Part shown: positions 1 through 9,108 of the stretch, in pieces
How the letters are laid out: each line of letters opens with the position of its first letter
Position numbering within the stretch: the stretch's first letter is position 1
Assembly (NCBI GenBank): GCA_965200955.1
Contig: OZ241742.1
Span: 1,240,001-1,304,000, forward strand
Direction: 5' to 3'
Source of the DNA: Bin80 sp026708685
GTDB taxonomy: Bacteria; Bacteroidota; Rhodothermia; Rhodothermales; Bin80
Length of the DNA: 64,000 nucleotides
Made by a program: the position numbers and the translations under genes
The notes under the pieces: generated by a model
What the model saw: the letters and a program-made list of their open reading frames with translations, nothing else
What the model was told of the DNA's origin: nothing
Database searches by the model: none

Positions 1-904
1 ACGGGACGGAAAACTCACTGGCATCTTCGGTCAATAAAACTAAAAGAATGTCGGCGGAGGCATACATGGCAGGCAGTTGGTCAGGATTTTGATAGGGTAG
101 GACGGTGAGGTTCAGATGAGGAGATTGTTTTAGAGCATCTTTCAGCCAGTCTGCTCCTTTTCCCTGTGATACCACGACTACCTGAGCCTGATCACCAAGT
201 TGTAGACTTAAGTCAAGCAGTATGGACGGATTGTGTTTCATACTCAGCGTACCTGCATACAAAAAGATAGGAAGATCTGAAAGTTGGTGCTGTTTTGACC
301 ACATATTCGGATCTCCATGAAAACTACTGAGTGTGCCCCAATTTTCAATGATATGGTAGCGTTCTGGAGCAATATGCAAGTTCTCAAGATAGGGTATAAA
401 GTCATCCGTGATGGAGATGATCGCATTGCTCTTGCGTAGTAACTGCCCTTCAATCATTTGGTAAAATACCCCAATCCCAGATCCGAAAACAGGAATTTTC
501 TTTTTTAATACCTGGGAAGTAGCAAGCCCAATTCGATCTTGTAACCAGAAAATAAATGGGATTCCATGCTTAGCACATGTTTGATGAATTCGCTTCTGTG
601 CGTTGAGGGGAGCATTGGCAGATATGACGATGTCTGGGTTAAAGTGGAGAATTACTTTTTGGGCCAAATGTCCATATTCTAATTCCTGCTTCCACCGTTC
701 AATGAAATTGTATTTGTTTAAGGGATGTTTGGTTTGGATCGGCAGTAAGGTTACGTCATGGGAAGTTTTTGTGACATTACGGGGAGTTGTTATGAGACTA
801 CTGCAATAGGCATGCCCAACGGTATATCCTCGACTCTGAAGAGAGTTGCTCAGTGTAACAGGAAAGCCATAGCCTCCGAAGTCATGAATGAGTATTCGCT
901 TCAT
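1..904 (-). CDS. Glycosyltransferase family 4 protein, 3' end cut by window edge
   Basis: An open frame runs from ATG at 904 down to the window edge, giving at least 301 residues with no stop. The N-terminus (MKRILIHDFGGYGFPVTLS) is the Rossmann-like start of a GT-B glycosyltransferase with the Gly-rich loop after strand 1. Further on come HGIPFIFWLQDRIG, typical of the acceptor-domain helix in WbuB-like GT4 enzymes, then the second-domain strand IFLYAGTLSMKHNP, and finally ASADILLVLLTEDASEFSVP, which matches the GT4 C-terminal region normally continuing into a PSKVL-type motif. Such enzymes move a sugar from a nucleotide-sugar donor during surface polysaccharide synthesis at the inner membrane. 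Family call is from motifs recalled; substrate unknown. No related gene is visible next to it in this window. Confidence 0.85.
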   Translation of the reverse strand, partial: MKRILIHDFGGYGFPVTLSNSLQSRGYTVGHAYCSSLITTPRNVTKTSHDVTLLPIQTKHPLNKYNFIERWKQELEYGHLAQKVILHFNPDIVISANAPLNAQKRIHQTCAKHGIPFIFWLQDRIGLATSQVLKKKIPVFGSGIGVFYQMIEGQLLRKSNAIISITDDFIPYLENLHIAPERYHIIENWGTLSSFHGDPNMWSKQHQLSDLPIFLYAGTLSMKHNPSILLDLSLQLGDQAQVVVVSQGKGADWLKDALKQSPHLNLTVLPYQNPDQLPAMYASADILLVLLTEDASEFSVP

Positions 905-1071
905 TGATTGTTCGTTATGGGTTAGCTCACTTAATTGTTAACTTGTTCCCTCAACAACATAGAGACGATAATGAATGACTGGCGATAAATTGGTGTATGA
1001 ACATTCATTGACATCAATCATGCTTATTGCTGATGATAAAGGAAAAATGGTGAATATCAAAGGTATGTCAG

Positions 1072-2391
1072 TTACTCTGATGGAACAAAGACGTTGATGG
1101 GATTAAAGACGAAAGACTGTTGAATCTCACTCTTTAAGTTTTCTTTATGGTGTTCGTGGTAGACATGTCCTTCGGGAATAGATATCACGTAGTAAAGTGG
1201 GCCTACCAGTTGTTTGATTCTCCAAGTCGTTAACCATCCTATCCAACTGTCTTCCGTTACATGAGGATAGCGTTGTTGACCATGCTCTCTCCATGAATCA
1301 CGATATAGAGTCCCAATGGGTTGAGTTTCGTTGATATTTATAACATGGATAGGCGAGAGTTCATACGGATCTTGAATTAGTTTTAGAGGGGCAAGTTTTA
1401 ATTGTTTTTCTATCTGTAGAACCTCTTCCTGATTATAGATTGGAAACTGCCCGGATTCAAAAAATTCAAAGGAAATTGAATGAAAATCGTTTAGAAACCA
1501 TATATTAGGAAGGAAATAAAGATAAATAACACCAGAGCCGTAACCAATTCTTTCATTATTGACCCAAGAAGAAGTGTATTCATCAATAAGCCATCGGAGC
1601 GGCTCATTCACGCCAACGAGAGAATTCATTTTGAGTTCCCATAGAAATTGAGGCTGCATATCATGAATAGTATAGTATTCTATAAGGTCATAGTTGTCAC
1701 CAACGGCGGTTTTAGATTCAAGGATATCAAAAATGTGTATGTCATTAGTCAATAAGTCATTCAAGTAGCCGTCTGATAAACCATCTCGATAGTAATGGAC
1801 TCCAGAATAACTACCCGAGGATTCCATGGACATTAAGATTGCCAAGTGTCTATTTTCCTTTACATCAAGTCCGTTGGCATAAAGCATACTCAAAATGTCC
1901 GCCCCATTTAAATCGTCAAGAAAAACATATTGAGGATAGGAATGGAAACCAGTACTAAATTCTCTAACTGCTGCATAGCGGGCTTTGTTATAGTCAATGA
2001 GACGATCATCTCCATGGTAGTATTCAAATGACGATGCCTTGCAGCTGTTTAATTCACGCCTGTTTGGCAAGTCTTCAATCGGAAAAAGGCTAAGAATTGA
2101 TTGAATCGTTTGAGTGTTCTGTGATAGTTTAGCTGAGTGATAGTTCGTTAACTGGGTTTGAGGTAAAAAACTAAATACAGAATCGCGAAGTAACTGTATT
2201 CGATCAGAAATAGCGTCGTTGATATCGAATGTGCCTGTTTCATCCTCACTGAATTCAGAGGGGATAGTGCTTGGTGAATCAATTAAAGTGGAATCAAGAT
2301 CAGCCATAGAATGATCCGCTCTTTCAGATGAAGAGAATCCAGCACCAAATAGGGTAATCACAATGAAAAGTGTTGATAATTTTCTTTGCAT
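1072..2391 (-). CDS. Hypothetical exported protein, 439 aa
   Basis: The frame opens with a short basic stretch and a hydrophobic core (MQRKLSTLFIVITLFGAGFS) followed by small residues and then an acidic, Ser/Thr-rich linker, so a secretion signal is likely. The mature part is rich in Tyr, Asp and Asn, with no repeat and no motif I recognise. The C-terminal third has an HVYHEHHKENLKSE stretch with several histidines but no clear metal-binding spacing. No further membrane segment is seen. It is a single transcription unit with AT-rich gaps on both sides. Function unknown; an envelope or periplasmic location is inferred from the signal alone. Confidence 0.7.
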   Translation of the reverse strand: MQRKLSTLFIVITLFGAGFSSSERADHSMADLDSTLIDSPSTIPSEFSEDETGTFDINDAISDRIQLLRDSVFSFLPQTQLTNYHSAKLSQNTQTIQSILSLFPIEDLPNRRELNSCKASSFEYYHGDDRLIDYNKARYAAVREFSTGFHSYPQYVFLDDLNGADILSMLYANGLDVKENRHLAILMSMESSGSYSGVHYYRDGLSDGYLNDLLTNDIHIFDILESKTAVGDNYDLIEYYTIHDMQPQFLWELKMNSLVGVNEPLRWLIDEYTSSWVNNERIGYGSGVIYLYFLPNIWFLNDFHSISFEFFESGQFPIYNQEEVLQIEKQLKLAPLKLIQDPYELSPIHVININETQPIGTLYRDSWREHGQQRYPHVTEDSWIGWLTTWRIKQLVGPLYYVISIPEGHVYHEHHKENLKSEIQQSFVFNPINVFVPSE

Positions 2392-2546
2392 ATGAATTGA
2401 TTGTATTAGAGTAATTCATTCCAGTTATCTAATGTATCATTTTAAAATTGGTTCTAAGTGGAGATTTTCAATTACAATTACTTCAATGATGGAGTAAACT
2501 TATGATTGGGAGACCATTAGAGAGTATTTTGGGAACAAATAATGAT

Positions 2547-2593
2547 TCAAATAGTACTAACATTTTCAAATTCTAAAAGTTAGTACTATTTGA
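2547..2593. repeat. Perfect 15-bp inverted repeat beside the insertion sequence
   Basis: TCAAATAGTACTAAC at 2547-2561 and its exact reverse complement at 2579-2593 flank a 17-nt AT-rich spacer. The dyad ends 11 bp before the left end of the IS1595 element. It could be a transcription terminator without a clear T-run, an operator, or a remnant of an older element end. The palindrome is directly visible; its role is not. Confidence 0.6.
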
Positions 2594-2604
2594 TGAAAAT
2601 TTAT

Positions 2605-2640
2605 GGGAATTATATACGTAATTACGCACACACCAATTTT
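2605..2640. repeat. Left terminal inverted repeat of the IS1595 element
   Basis: 36 bp beginning GGGAATTATATACG and ending ACACCAATTTT. Its reverse complement recurs at 4022-4057 with a single mismatch (C versus T at position 13). Confidence 0.9.
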
Positions 2641-2681
2641 CATGTGTATATACTCCAGAGAATAACTTTCTTGCCATTTTC

Positions 2682-3680
2682 ATGAGCAAACGTACAGATA
2701 AAGCATCTGGTAAGAATTACCGTGAAGGAATCCCTCTGTTTGAACTGTTTCAGATGTTTCCTGACAATGAGACGGCCGAAACATGGCTGGAACAGTGTAG
2801 ATGGGGAGATCAAGGTCCCGAATGCCCCCGATGCAAAAGCAGGGAAAAGATTACTGAAGCCCGTAATCGTAAGCCTGTTGCCTACTGGTGTGGTCTTTGT
2901 AGAGAACGATTTAATGTGCGTACCAATACGGTCATGCAATCCAGTAAACTTTCCTATCAGACCTGGGTGATTGCCATGTATTTGTATGTGTGCAATCTGA
3001 AAGGAGTTTCAAGTATGAAATTGCACCGGGATCTGGGAATTACGCAGAAATCTGCATGGTTTTTGGCACATAGATTACGCGAGGCAATGGTTTCAGTCAA
3101 TGCAACCTTTGAGGGGCCAGTAGAAGTAGACGAAACCTATATTGGTGGCAAGGAAAAGAACAAGCATACATCCAAGAAACTCAACAAAGGTAGAGGATCG
3201 GTCGGCAAAACGGCGGTCGTGGGTGCTAAAGACCGTAAGACAAATCAGATCCATGCACAAGTGGTTGAAGATACAAAAGCAGATACAATACAGGACTTTG
3301 TAACGAATTCAACGGGAAAAGATGCCCAAGTGTACACAGATGACAATCGGTCGTATATTGGTTTAGACCGACTGCATGAATCGGTAAATCACTCTGCCAG
3401 AGAATAGGTCCGAGGACAAGCTCATACCAATGGAATTGAATCCTTTTGGGCCATCATCAAGCGGGCCTACAAGGGAACCTACCACAAGTTCAGTAGAAAG
3501 CACTTGAGTCGGTATATCCTTGAGTTTACAGGAAGGCACAATATTCGCAAAATGAATACGATTGATCAAATGAACCGAATGGTTTTGAATATGGTAGGAA
3601 AGAGAATTCGTTACATTGACTTGATTGAAGACCATGGATTAGATTCGGGTGCAAGGGCTACGGCTCATCATTGCCGATGA
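2682..3680 (+). pseudogene. IS1595-family (ISXO2-like) transposase with internal TAG
   Basis: The reading frame codes for a 331-residue transposase interrupted by TAG at 3405-3407; the same frame continues to TGA at 3680. Before the stop are an N-terminal zinc ribbon (CPRC about 27 codons before CGLC), then the DDE core with VDETYIGG and VYTDDNRSY. After the stop come VRGQAHTNGIESFW, which supplies the third acidic residue, and YILEFTGRHNIRK. Relatives have tyrosine where the stop lies (the EYVRG motif), so one C-to-G change in TAC would explain it. The product ending at 3407 lacks the third catalytic residue and should be inactive, unless the stop is read through or another copy acts in trans. 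Confidence 0.88.
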
Positions 3681-3882
3681 AACCGCCCATACTGGAGTAG
3701 CCGTCAAGATGAAGGTTATGATGGAGTGGGAAATGTGATCTGCGTCTGGATCAAATACATCACATCCTATATGTATTCTGAACATTCACGAGGAATATCT
3801 CATTTGGGTGAGACCAGAGGAATAGGGGTGGGGAGTATGAGAGTTGTCGAAGTGGATCCGTAAAAGGCAGTAACGTCCAAGA

Positions 3883-4014
3883 ATGAGCAAAAAATCTGAT
3901 CTACAAACGCCTAAGATAGATCTTAAAACCGCCACGGTAAAAGCCCAGGCCTTAGCGAAGTCAGTCCTCGCAACGAAGCCAAAACCTCGCCAGCCTAATA
4001 AGAAAAAGAGTTAA
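3883..4014 (+). CDS. Small basic ORF inside the IS, 43 aa
   Basis: ATG at 3883 opens a 43-residue frame, lysine-rich throughout and ending PKPRQPNKKKS, closed by TAA just before the right terminal repeat. It lies downstream of the transposase in the same orientation. The composition suggests nucleic-acid binding, but no domain is recognised. It could be an accessory gene of the element or a chance frame. Confidence 0.35.
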   Translation: MSKKSDLQTPKIDLKTATVKAQALAKSVLATKPKPRQPNKKKS

Positions 4015-4021
4015 AACGGTA

Positions 4022-4057
4022 AAAATTGGTGTGTGCGTAATTACATATATAATTCCC
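4022..4057. repeat. Right terminal inverted repeat of the IS1595 element
   Basis: Partner of 2605-2640, reading inward from GGGAATTATATATG on the minus strand. The 4033-4773 frame opens with GTG inside this repeat, so its first codons come from the mobile element. Confidence 0.9.
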
Positions 4058-4773
4058 ATACTTTGGAACAACTCATCGTCGATGATGATTTGGCTGATTG
4101 GAAATTTCATCTAGCTAATGCTCAGCAGTTACAAATTCGTCACCAGAGTGCTCTGTATCGTTCCGATTTAACTTTCGAACAAATTCAGAATGTACTCACA
4201 GACGGGATGCCTGCAAGTCCAGTAGATCTTTTTTGCATTATCGTAGAAGCTTTTGAAACATTCGTTGAACGTATGAGCGACAATCATACTGCCGTTGATT
4301 GGCATCAATTATGGGAATGGCCTAGAAATCCAGATCAGCTTCCACATCCTAAATCTCATAGAGAGTGTTGTGATATACTCACATCATATTTGAAGACATA
4401 TCTTAAGAAGTATCAAGTTGATGTGTGCCATAAAAATAAGGATACCCGATCCATACACGATGGAGATATTCGTATTTCGTTCAGATCTGATTTTGAAATA
4501 CCAATATCTGTAAATAAAAATTCTGACATAACACTTTGGAAGAAAATGAGCAACCAGACTTTATTGAAACATAGTCTTAACCCCAAGTCATATGGTTATC
4601 GGCTTCATGTGATTTTTTGGTTAGGGGCTGGTCCTGATTATATGAAAGCAATTTCACCTGATGGAAATCTTCCGAGAGGGCCAGAGCACCTCAGGGATTT
4701 ACTTCAACAAAACTGGAAAAATCACCTAAATAATAATGCGAAGGTTACCGTGATTGACGTATCTCAGAGGTAA
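4033..4773 (+). pseudogene. Truncated ORF, C-terminal nuclease-like region of a larger protein
   Basis: The 246-codon frame has no start of its own: the GTG used to open it is in the right IS repeat, and homologous-looking sequence begins only a few residues later. The body has a pattern I recall from the C-terminal end of large NACHT/HEAT-type NTPase proteins: RSDLTFEQIQNVL, then LWEW about 40 residues on, a PKSHRECCDILTSYL helix, GDIRISFRSDFEIPI, WKKMSNQTLLKH, YRLHVIFWLGAG and a final VTVIDVS. The DIR..IPI part resembles a PD-(D/E)xK core, but the expected E-x-K is replaced by SVNK, so catalysis is doubtful. The rest of the gene is not present left of the IS. Remnant status is inferred; the family link is from memory and uncertain. 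Confidence 0.5.
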
Positions 4774-5296
4774 TATTGAGAGAAATCTTAGGATGCCATT
4801 TTGAAGCTATCCAAAAATGAAAGGGAGTACAATAGATATAGTTAACTCTAAGCCTCATCAGAATAAGAAGTCTCCCGATTTTTCAGAAGACAAATAGCAC
4901 TGATATTCAAGTCATTGAAACCAGATTGTTTCATTCTGTATAACTTCTGTGAAGGTGAATGTTATATTAATGTGTTTTAACAAGCGTGATCTTGAATCTT
5001 TAACTTTCTACTGGTTCACTGCAATGGTTGATAGCGTATATTGGATTGATGAAATGCTTGCATCAGGGGGATCACTCAATCATAGATTGTTGGAAATAGT
5101 ATAAACCCGACAGCATAGTCTATATTCACTCCACTATTGCATACGAATTTATGGCATTTGAAGTAGCGTGAATGGTATCTTATACTCAAGATGGAATGAA
5201 ATGCCCTATCTTAAGCTACTTTGTTGACACTTTGTCACATATTACAGATTGGTTCAATTTTTGACGTACTCCCTGATTCACACATTCTAATTCTAC
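4774..5296. other. Intergenic region upstream of lon, 523 bp
   Basis: No convincing coding frame on either strand. It holds the lon promoter region. A small dyad, TGACA-CTT-TGTCA at 5225-5237, lies about 60 bp before the lon start and could be an operator, but nothing shows which factor would use it. No clear heat-shock element was found. Confidence 0.5.
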
Positions 5297-7789
5297 ATGT
5301 TCATCTTATCAATGGCTAAATCATCCGACGACGATGTTGCCGAGGATCTGGTTATTACAGATCCAGACAATAACGACGATAATGATGATGAAACTGAAGT
5401 CGTTCCAGACACAATTCCTGTTTTAGCACTGCGCAACACAGTTCTATTCCCAGGAGTCATGATGCCGATTACCGTCGGGCGTGATGAATCTATCAAACTT
5501 GTGCAAGATGCCGCTAAAGGAGACAAGATTTTTGGAGTCATTGCCCAGAGGGAGCAAAAAAACGATCAGCCCAAGTCAGAAGATCTTTACGAGGTTGGCA
5601 CCGTGGCTCGGATCTTGAAGATCATTACCATGCCAGATGATTCTACTAGTATCATCATTCAGGGTAGAGAGCGCATCAAATCGACAGAGTATATTCAGAC
5701 CAAGCCCTATTTCAAAGCACGCGTTGAGGTTCTTGAACAAACCGAAGGATTTGAAAATGATGTTGAGGAGCGAGCCTTGATGCATTCCATCAAGGAATCG
5801 GCCATTGAGATCATCAATCTGTCTCCTAACATTCCTAATGAAGCCGTAGAAGCTGTAGAAAGTATCGAATCATTTTCGTTTCTGATCCATTTTATTGCTT
5901 CAAATCTTCAGATCGGCGTAGATGAAAAACAAGTCATTCTGGAAACATTATCCTTGGGAGAAAGTGCTCGCCTATTGGTTGAACATTTGAACAAAGAAAT
6001 TCAAGTTCTCAATCTCTCTGATGAACTTCGCTCACGAATGAAGAGCGATGTGAATCAACAACAGAGGGAATTTTTCCTTCGACAGCAGATGAAAGTCATT
6101 CAGGATGAGTTGGGAGAAGGAAATGAGTCGACTGAACATGAGGGGCTCAAAGAAAGAGCGAAAGAAAAAGAACTTCCCGAGCATGTGATGAAGGTCTTTG
6201 AAAAGGAGATGAAAAAGTTGGAGCGTACAAATCCTGCCCTTCCCGACTATGCCGTTACCCGCAATTATGTAGACTGGATTCTTGATCTACCTTGGACCGA
6301 AACCACTGAAGATCAACTTGATATTTCGAACGCTGAAAAAGTGCTTGACGAAGATCATCATGGACTGGAAAAAGTCAAACAAAGGATTCTTGAGTATCTG
6401 GCTGTCTTAAAACTCAAAGGAGATATGAAAGCACCGATCTTATGCTTTTATGGGCCTCCCGGCGTAGGTAAAACAAGTTTAGGACGCAGTATTGCTCGTG
6501 CATTGGATCGCCAGTTTGTTCGAATGAGCTTAGGGGGTGTTCATGATGAAGCAGAAATTCGAGGACATCGGAGAACCTACATTGGTGCACTGCCTGGGCG
6601 TATCCTACAAGGACTCAAAAAAGCTGGATCCTCCAATCCAGTATTTATGTTAGATGAGATTGACAAGGTTGGCGATCGACATCGTGGTGATCCTTCAAGT
6701 GCACTTCTTGAGGTCTTGGATCCAGAGCAAAATATTGCTTTCAACGATCATTATATTGAATTAGATTATGATCTGTCCAAGGTACTTTTCATTGCTACGG
6801 CGAACTCCCTACAACCCATTCCTGTCGCACTGAAAGATCGTATGGAAGTCATCAATATTACCGGATACACTCAAGAGGAGAAACTGGCGATTGCCCAAGG
6901 ATATTTAGTGCCCCGCCAAATTGAACGTAATGGACTTACGCCTAAACAGTTTACCATTGATGAATCTGCAATTAACTATATCATTGATGGATATACCCGT
7001 GAATCAGGTGTCCGAAATCTGGAACGTACGATTGGTAGTGTTGCGAGAGGGGTTGCAAAAAAAGTGGCAACCAAAGAAGTAAAATCTCAGGATATTCATA
7101 AAGATGATATTGAAGAATATCTTGGAGCTCAACAATTTTATAATGAAGTTGCTGAGCGTACCGAGGTGCCTGGTGTTGCTACGGGGCTGGCATGGACCCC
7201 TACGGGAGGAGAAATTCTGTTTGTGGAGGCATCGGTATCTAGAGGGAGTGGGAAAGTGACGCTTACAGGTAGTCTTGGGGATGTGATGAAAGAATCTGCA
7301 AAAGCTGCCCTGAGTTATGTGAAAGCACGTGCAGAGGAATTAGAGATACCTGAAACTGCATTCAAGTACTACGATATACATATTCATGTACCTGCAGGTG
7401 CAGTATCCAAAGATGGCCCCAGTGCAGGAATTGCACTCCTGTCAGCTCTGGTATCCATTTATTCCCAGAAGAAAGTCCATCACAACCTAGCCATGACGGG
7501 TGAGATCACCCTCCGGGGGTTAGTGTTACCTGTTGGGGGAATCAAGGAGAAAGTGCTTGCTGCCAAAAGGGCGGGAATCAAACATGTCCTACTGCCTGAA
7601 AAGAACGAGAAAGACATCAAAGATATCAAATCCAATATGCTGGAAGGACTTGATATCAGTTATGTGCGCCGGATGAGTCAGGTCTTAGATATCACTCTAA
7701 GTGGCCCACCTGTTGATGATCCAGTTGAGGTCTTCAGAGTGCCAGACTCCAAAAATGGAGTGCCTCCTGAGACAATCGCAGTCAACTAA
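5297..7789 (+). CDS. lon: ATP-dependent protease La (Lon), 830 aa
   Basis: Lon degrades damaged and regulatory proteins in the cytoplasm as a hexameric AAA+ serine protease. An acidic leader of about 35 residues (DDDVAEDL, DNNDDNDDE) precedes the LON substrate-binding domain, which starts near VPVLALRNTVLFPGV-like sequence at about residue 40. The AAA+ module has Walker A GPPGVGKTS at about 385-393 and Walker B VFMLDEIDKVG. The C-terminal protease domain has the catalytic serine in KDGPSAGIAL at residue 709 and the paired lysine in GGIKEK at 752, the spacing known for Lon. Length fits the family. ATG at 5312 (MAKSSDDD) is an alternative start. It stands alone and converges with a small minus-strand gene whose stop overlaps its own. 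Confidence 0.98.
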   Translation: MFILSMAKSSDDDVAEDLVITDPDNNDDNDDETEVVPDTIPVLALRNTVLFPGVMMPITVGRDESIKLVQDAAKGDKIFGVIAQREQKNDQPKSEDLYEVGTVARILKIITMPDDSTSIIIQGRERIKSTEYIQTKPYFKARVEVLEQTEGFENDVEERALMHSIKESAIEIINLSPNIPNEAVEAVESIESFSFLIHFIASNLQIGVDEKQVILETLSLGESARLLVEHLNKEIQVLNLSDELRSRMKSDVNQQQREFFLRQQMKVIQDELGEGNESTEHEGLKERAKEKELPEHVMKVFEKEMKKLERTNPALPDYAVTRNYVDWILDLPWTETTEDQLDISNAEKVLDEDHHGLEKVKQRILEYLAVLKLKGDMKAPILCFYGPPGVGKTSLGRSIARALDRQFVRMSLGGVHDEAEIRGHRRTYIGALPGRILQGLKKAGSSNPVFMLDEIDKVGDRHRGDPSSALLEVLDPEQNIAFNDHYIELDYDLSKVLFIATANSLQPIPVALKDRMEVINITGYTQEEKLAIAQGYLVPRQIERNGLTPKQFTIDESAINYIIDGYTRESGVRNLERTIGSVARGVAKKVATKEVKSQDIHKDDIEEYLGAQQFYNEVAERTEVPGVATGLAWTPTGGEILFVEASVSRGSGKVTLTGSLGDVMKESAKAALSYVKARAEELEIPETAFKYYDIHIHVPAGAVSKDGPSAGIALLSALVSIYSQKKVHHNLAMTGEITLRGLVLPVGGIKEKVLAAKRAGIKHVLLPEKNEKDIKDIKSNMLEGLDISYVRRMSQVLDITLSGPPVDDPVEVFRVPDSKNGVPPETIAVN

Positions 7790-8034
7790 GATGGGTCCTT
7801 GGTAGACTCCTTGTCTTCAGACGTGTCATCTGATTTACGGGAATGTGTTTGCGTGCTGTTAAAGATTTCTGAACATTCTTCGGTCAGTCTATCTGCGAAC
7901 GCAGAAGCAGCTTCTACAGCTGTGTTCACTGATTCAGTGATCAGAAAGAGCACTTTTTGATCAAGTTCAAGTTTGCCAAATGCATCTTTGGCTTCCGAGG
8001 ACTGATCATGGTTGTTTTCCTGATTTTGATCCAT
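7786..8034 (-). CDS. Hypothetical small acidic protein, 82 aa
   Basis: Reading leftwards from ATG at 8034 (MDQNQENNHDQSSEAKD), the frame ends with a TAG overlapping the lon stop. An upstream ATG at 8049 is also possible. The middle part, FGKLELDQKVLFLITESVN followed by an alanine-rich helix, looks folded and helical; both ends are charged and probably disordered. The gene is convergent with lon and divergent from rsgA, filling an otherwise empty gap of about 320 bp, which supports it being real. No family recognised and no signal or membrane segment. Confidence 0.5.
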   Translation of the reverse strand: MDQNQENNHDQSSEAKDAFGKLELDQKVLFLITESVNTAVEAASAFADRLTEECSEIFNSTQTHSRKSDDTSEDKESTKDPS

Positions 8035-8108
8035 TGTGGGAAAATGCAATGCAGTTTAAGTATCTACGAACTGTTCAAGGTATAGGTTTCAATGATGCTC
8101 ATTCACTG

Positions 8109-9044
8109 ATGTTGAAGGGAACTGTCATTCGGTCCACAGGAACATGGATAGATGTTCAGGCGGGATCAAGCATCATTCCATCCCGGATTCGGGGACGAAT
8201 GCGACTGGTTCATGGGGATGAGACGCAACCAGTTGCTATTGGCGATCAAGTAACCATTGAAACGGTTGACAATGAAACTGGAATTATCATTGAGGTAGAC
8301 CAGCGTCATAATTGTCTGTATCGTCGTGCAGCCGGTCGTAAGGTGGGCAAACGACAGACGTTAGTTGCTAATATCGATCAGATATGGATTGTTCAAGCAG
8401 CTCGCCAACCCGATGTCAATGTAGGTTTGATGGATAGGTTACTGGTGGCCTGCGAAGCACAGGAGCTTTCTGCTGGAATCGTGATCAATAAAACCGATCT
8501 GGTTTCTGCATTTCAGATGAATGTCATCCATGATCTTGCGGATAGCTATCGCCAATTGGGGTATCCAGTTGTACTTACCAGTATTGAGAACCAAGCCACG
8601 ATGGATCAATTACAGGGGGTACTGGCAGATCAGATAAGTGTATTGATTGGTCCATCAGGGGTGGGCAAATCTTCATTGATCAATACAATGGATCCTAGTA
8701 TCAATATTCCTGTGGAAAAGATCAGTCCGAAGACGAACAAGGGATGCCATACGACTGCACATGCAAGATTGTATCCACTTCATTGTGGAGGAAGCGTAGC
8801 TGACACACCGGGCATACGAGAGTTTGGATTGCTGGATATTGAGCCATGGGAACTTGCTCATTATTTTCCAGACTTGAAGCCCCATCTTGTAAAATGTCGT
8901 TTCTCGGCGTGTACTCATGATCATGAACCAAAGTGCGGTGTGAAGGATGCCATAGAAAGCGGGGACATTGCTGTGGCACGATATGAAAGTTACCTAAATA
9001 TTCTTTATTCTCTCCGCTTAGGAGATGCAGATATGGGGAGATAA
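8109..9044 (+). CDS. rsgA: Ribosome small subunit-dependent GTPase A
   Basis: RsgA is a late 30S maturation GTPase. The frame is open from 7980, but family members start near MLKGTVIRSTGTW, so ATG at 8109 is chosen; ATG at 8049 is an alternative. The order is an OB-fold (residues about 1-75), then a circularly permuted G domain: INKTDLV (G4) comes before GPSGVGKSS (G1, about 180-188) and DTPGIREFG (G3, about 231). The C-terminal zinc site is CRFSACTHDHEPKCGV (about 263-278), the Cys-x5-Cys-x-His-x5-Cys pattern of RsgA. About 311 residues, the usual length. It probably shares a divergent promoter region with the small minus-strand gene. Confidence 0.96.
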   Translation: MLKGTVIRSTGTWIDVQAGSSIIPSRIRGRMRLVHGDETQPVAIGDQVTIETVDNETGIIIEVDQRHNCLYRRAAGRKVGKRQTLVANIDQIWIVQAARQPDVNVGLMDRLLVACEAQELSAGIVINKTDLVSAFQMNVIHDLADSYRQLGYPVVLTSIENQATMDQLQGVLADQISVLIGPSGVGKSSLINTMDPSINIPVEKISPKTNKGCHTTAHARLYPLHCGGSVADTPGIREFGLLDIEPWELAHYFPDLKPHLVKCRFSACTHDHEPKCGVKDAIESGDIAVARYESYLNILYSLRLGDADMGR

Positions 9045-9108
9045 TCCTGGAGGATTACATATCAAGTCTTTGATCAACCTCGCTAAATTCTTCGTTTCAT
9101 TTCTGATC

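Larger units (their letters stand above)
2605..4057 (+). mobile_element. IS1595-family insertion sequence, about 1.45 kb
   Basis: The element is bounded by near-perfect 36-bp terminal inverted repeats (2605-2640 and 4022-4057), both starting GGGAATTATATA at the outer edge and differing at one position. The match extends to TAT outside each end if 2602-4060 is taken. Inside are an ISXO2/IS1595-type DDE transposase broken by one stop and a small basic ORF. The 8-bp target duplication usual for this family is not visible at either choice of boundary, which suggests deletion or recombination next to the element after insertion. Confidence 0.88.

Noticed and set aside
3405..3407. Genome-wide stop-codon recoding as an explanation for in-frame TAG and TGA
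   Set aside because: TAG, TGA and TAA all end normal housekeeping genes in this window, for example TAA for lon, TGA for sufD and TAG for nuoG, so a global recoding is not supported.
2602..4060. 8-bp target-site duplication around the IS1595 element
   Set aside because: AAATTTAT on the left and ATACTTTG on the right do not match at either boundary choice.
5225..5237. TGACA-CTT-TGTCA as a heat-shock operator for lon
   Set aside because: Only 5-bp arms and no match to a CIRCE-type element (9-bp arms with 9-nt spacer); could be chance.
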